The translations under genes and the position numbers were made by a program. 64,000 bases of DNA from an uncultured Eubacterium sp. (GTDB lineage Bacteria > Bacillota > Clostridia > Lachnospirales > Lachnospiraceae): assembly GCA_910584875.1 (NCBI GenBank), contig CAJUDA010000004.1, positions 52,157 to 116,156 on the forward strand. Direction: 5' to 3'. Shown piece by piece: positions 62,993 through 64,000 of the stretch (its first letter is position 1; each line of letters begins with the position of its first letter). A model generated the notes under the pieces. The model ran no database searches. It was given only the letters and a program-made list of their open reading frames with translations, and was not told where the DNA came from.

Positions 62993-63021
62993 ATCATAGC
63001 ATATACTGATCGCGCTGTCAA
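62993..63021 (-). promoter_or_regulatory. Probable thiSGHE promoter
   Basis: Perfect TTGACA at 63021-63016, a 17-bp spacer and TATGAT at 62998-62993. The terminator-like hairpin begins about 9 bp downstream of the -10. Confidence 0.7.
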
Positions 63022-63080
63022 GGTATAGCTGGGATTTTAATAAAGCTTCTAAAATAAAACCTGCAAATACTTACTATTTT

Positions 63081-64000
63081 TCACACTGCCTGATATCCGG
63101 TCCCAATCATTTTCCCCAGCTGCTCCACAAGTCCGGCATTCCCATTTACTGAGATCTCCCCTACCTTTTCGCAGATCCTTTCCAGATATTCCATCTCTTT
63201 CAGCTTATAAAGAGTCTTATTCTCCTCCATCAGCTTTGCTGTATTGAGCAATGATCTGGTAGATGCCACTTCTTCCCGCCTGGCTATCACATTCGCCTGT
63301 GCTGTCTTCTCTGCCACAAGGACAGAGTTCATGATCTCCCGGATCTCTCCCGGCAGTATGATGTCCTTGATCCCGGCAGTCAGAAAGGTGACGCAGAACA
63401 TCCCTTCCCGCTCTTTTAATATCTTGTAGAGTTCTCCTGAGATACGTTCCTTTGCCTCAAGGATTTCATCCAGTTTATAGTTCCCTACAATCTCCCGGAT
63501 CGCAAGCTGGACTGCCACATAGAGCTGCCCGTTCAGATCTGTAACCGTGCTGGCAAACTCTACCGCGTCCCTGATCTTATACAGACACGCTACATTCATG
63601 CGGATGCCGATCTTGTCCTTTGTCAGGATCTCCTGACCTGTGATATCCAGTTCTTTCTGTCTCATATCAATTACCTGGCTGGTTATCGTGTGCTTGTAAT
63701 TCCAGAACCGGTACACTCCCTTTGTGAGAGGCGCCTGCATTACATGATCAAAATATAACAGGCCAGTTTCCCCTTCTCCCACGGATACCTCTGTATAATA
63801 TTTCCCAGGGGTCAGGGACAACATCTGTTTCGTCATCTCTTCTCCCATCCTCGTTTCCTCCATGGAAATAACCTGGATCTCATACTGGTCATATACATTC
63901 CAGAATGTATACTCCTTCTGGCTGGCAAACGCAGTCAGCTTTCCATTGACATATATAAATCCGACTGATCCATCTGGTATTTCCCTGTGTATGGTGGAAG
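63081..64000 (-). CDS. SPFH/Band 7 (slipin-like) protein, 5' end outside the window
   Basis: The last 306 residues; the frame is open to the right edge (GSVGFIYVNGKLTAFASQKE...), so the ATG at 63863 is internal. SPFH core: VGEGETGLLYFDHVM, SQVIDMRQKELDITGQEILTKDKIGIRMNVACLYKI, AIREIVGNYKLDEIL, ISGELYKILKE, GIKDIILPGEIREIMN, and helical tail AEKTAQANVIARREEVASTRSLLNTAK. Such stomatin-like proteins scaffold membrane domains. Upstream of the thi operon in the same direction. Confidence 0.85.
   Translation of the reverse strand, partial: STIHREIPDGSVGFIYVNGKLTAFASQKEYTFWNVYDQYEIQVISMEETRMGEEMTKQMLSLTPGKYYTEVSVGEGETGLLYFDHVMQAPLTKGVYRFWNYKHTITSQVIDMRQKELDITGQEILTKDKIGIRMNVACLYKIRDAVEFASTVTDLNGQLYVAVQLAIREIVGNYKLDEILEAKERISGELYKILKEREGMFCVTFLTAGIKDIILPGEIREIMNSVLVAEKTAQANVIARREEVASTRSLLNTAKLMEENKTLYKLKEMEYLERICEKVGEISVNGNAGLVEQLGKMIGTGYQAV

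Noticed and set aside
1..64000. CRISPR array, prophage, insertion sequence
   Set aside because: No regularly spaced repeats, no phage structural genes and no transposase were found.

Overview
The window reads as a chromosomal segment of a low-to-medium GC Gram-positive anaerobe of the class Clostridia, most likely family Lachnospiraceae. This is inferred from the gene order rplU-prp-rpmA-obgE-yhbY-nadD/yqeK-rsfS, an L27 with a Prp-type cleavable leader, Gram-positive style ribosome binding sites, the lexA SOS box, and families that recur in that group: AAA-ATPase-like/PD-(D/E)XK proteins, TIR-DUF6273, DUF4430, DUF1836, ABC_trans_CmpB and DUF3990/DUF3791. No rRNA, CRISPR array, prophage or insertion sequence was seen. 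One tRNA gene, Ser(CGA), is present.

Layout. 1-5.8 kb: truncated bacteriohemerythrin gene, lexA with an SOS box over its -35, and the ribosome-assembly operon read leftwards. 5.85-6.39 kb: a gene-free block forming one very long imperfect palindrome. 6.4-15.3 kb: HD hydrolase, lipoprotein, rRNA methyltransferase, DUF2752, DUF4190, DUF1836-pcrA, a duplicated CmpB-like membrane protein and a small acidic membrane protein. 15.3-21.8 kb: degV and an ECF transporter set (S, fused A-A, T) following a DUF4430 transcobalamin-C-like exported protein, with a divergent secreted beta-propeller gene. 21.8-28.4 kb: DHH phosphoesterase, TIR-TM-DUF6273 protein divergent from sir2, tRNA-Ser, holA and the first AAA/PD-(D/E)XK paralogue. 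28.5-35 kb: comEC, GerMN lipoprotein, a WalKR-like two-component system, comEA and a small DMT-type transporter. 35-41.2 kb: arginine genes argC-J-B-D read leftwards and argG read rightwards from a shared regulatory region with candidate ARG boxes.

41.2-57.7 kb is the most accessory-like part: two more AAA/PD-(D/E)XK paralogues plus a 3'-end remnant of a fourth, a Ser/Thr kinase - partner - ECF sigma - anti-sigma series (the last frameshifted), a small zinc-ribbon gene, a frameshifted secreted-protein gene, an AT-rich polytopic membrane protein, a decayed DUF3990/DUF3791 pair, and a 940-residue secreted propeller/CAP/Fn3 protein. 56.7-60 kb: metA (Asp at the acyl-specificity position) translationally coupled to a hybrid histidine kinase. 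60-64 kb: thiS-G-H-E with a hairpin plus T-run between a promoter and thiS, and a truncated SPFH gene at the right edge.

Most promising for follow-up: the 540-bp palindrome with covarying small hairpins, the DUF4430-ECF locus, the kinase-to-sigma operon, the palindromic intergenic repeat family, and the hairpin-rich argC leader that buries the argC ribosome binding site.
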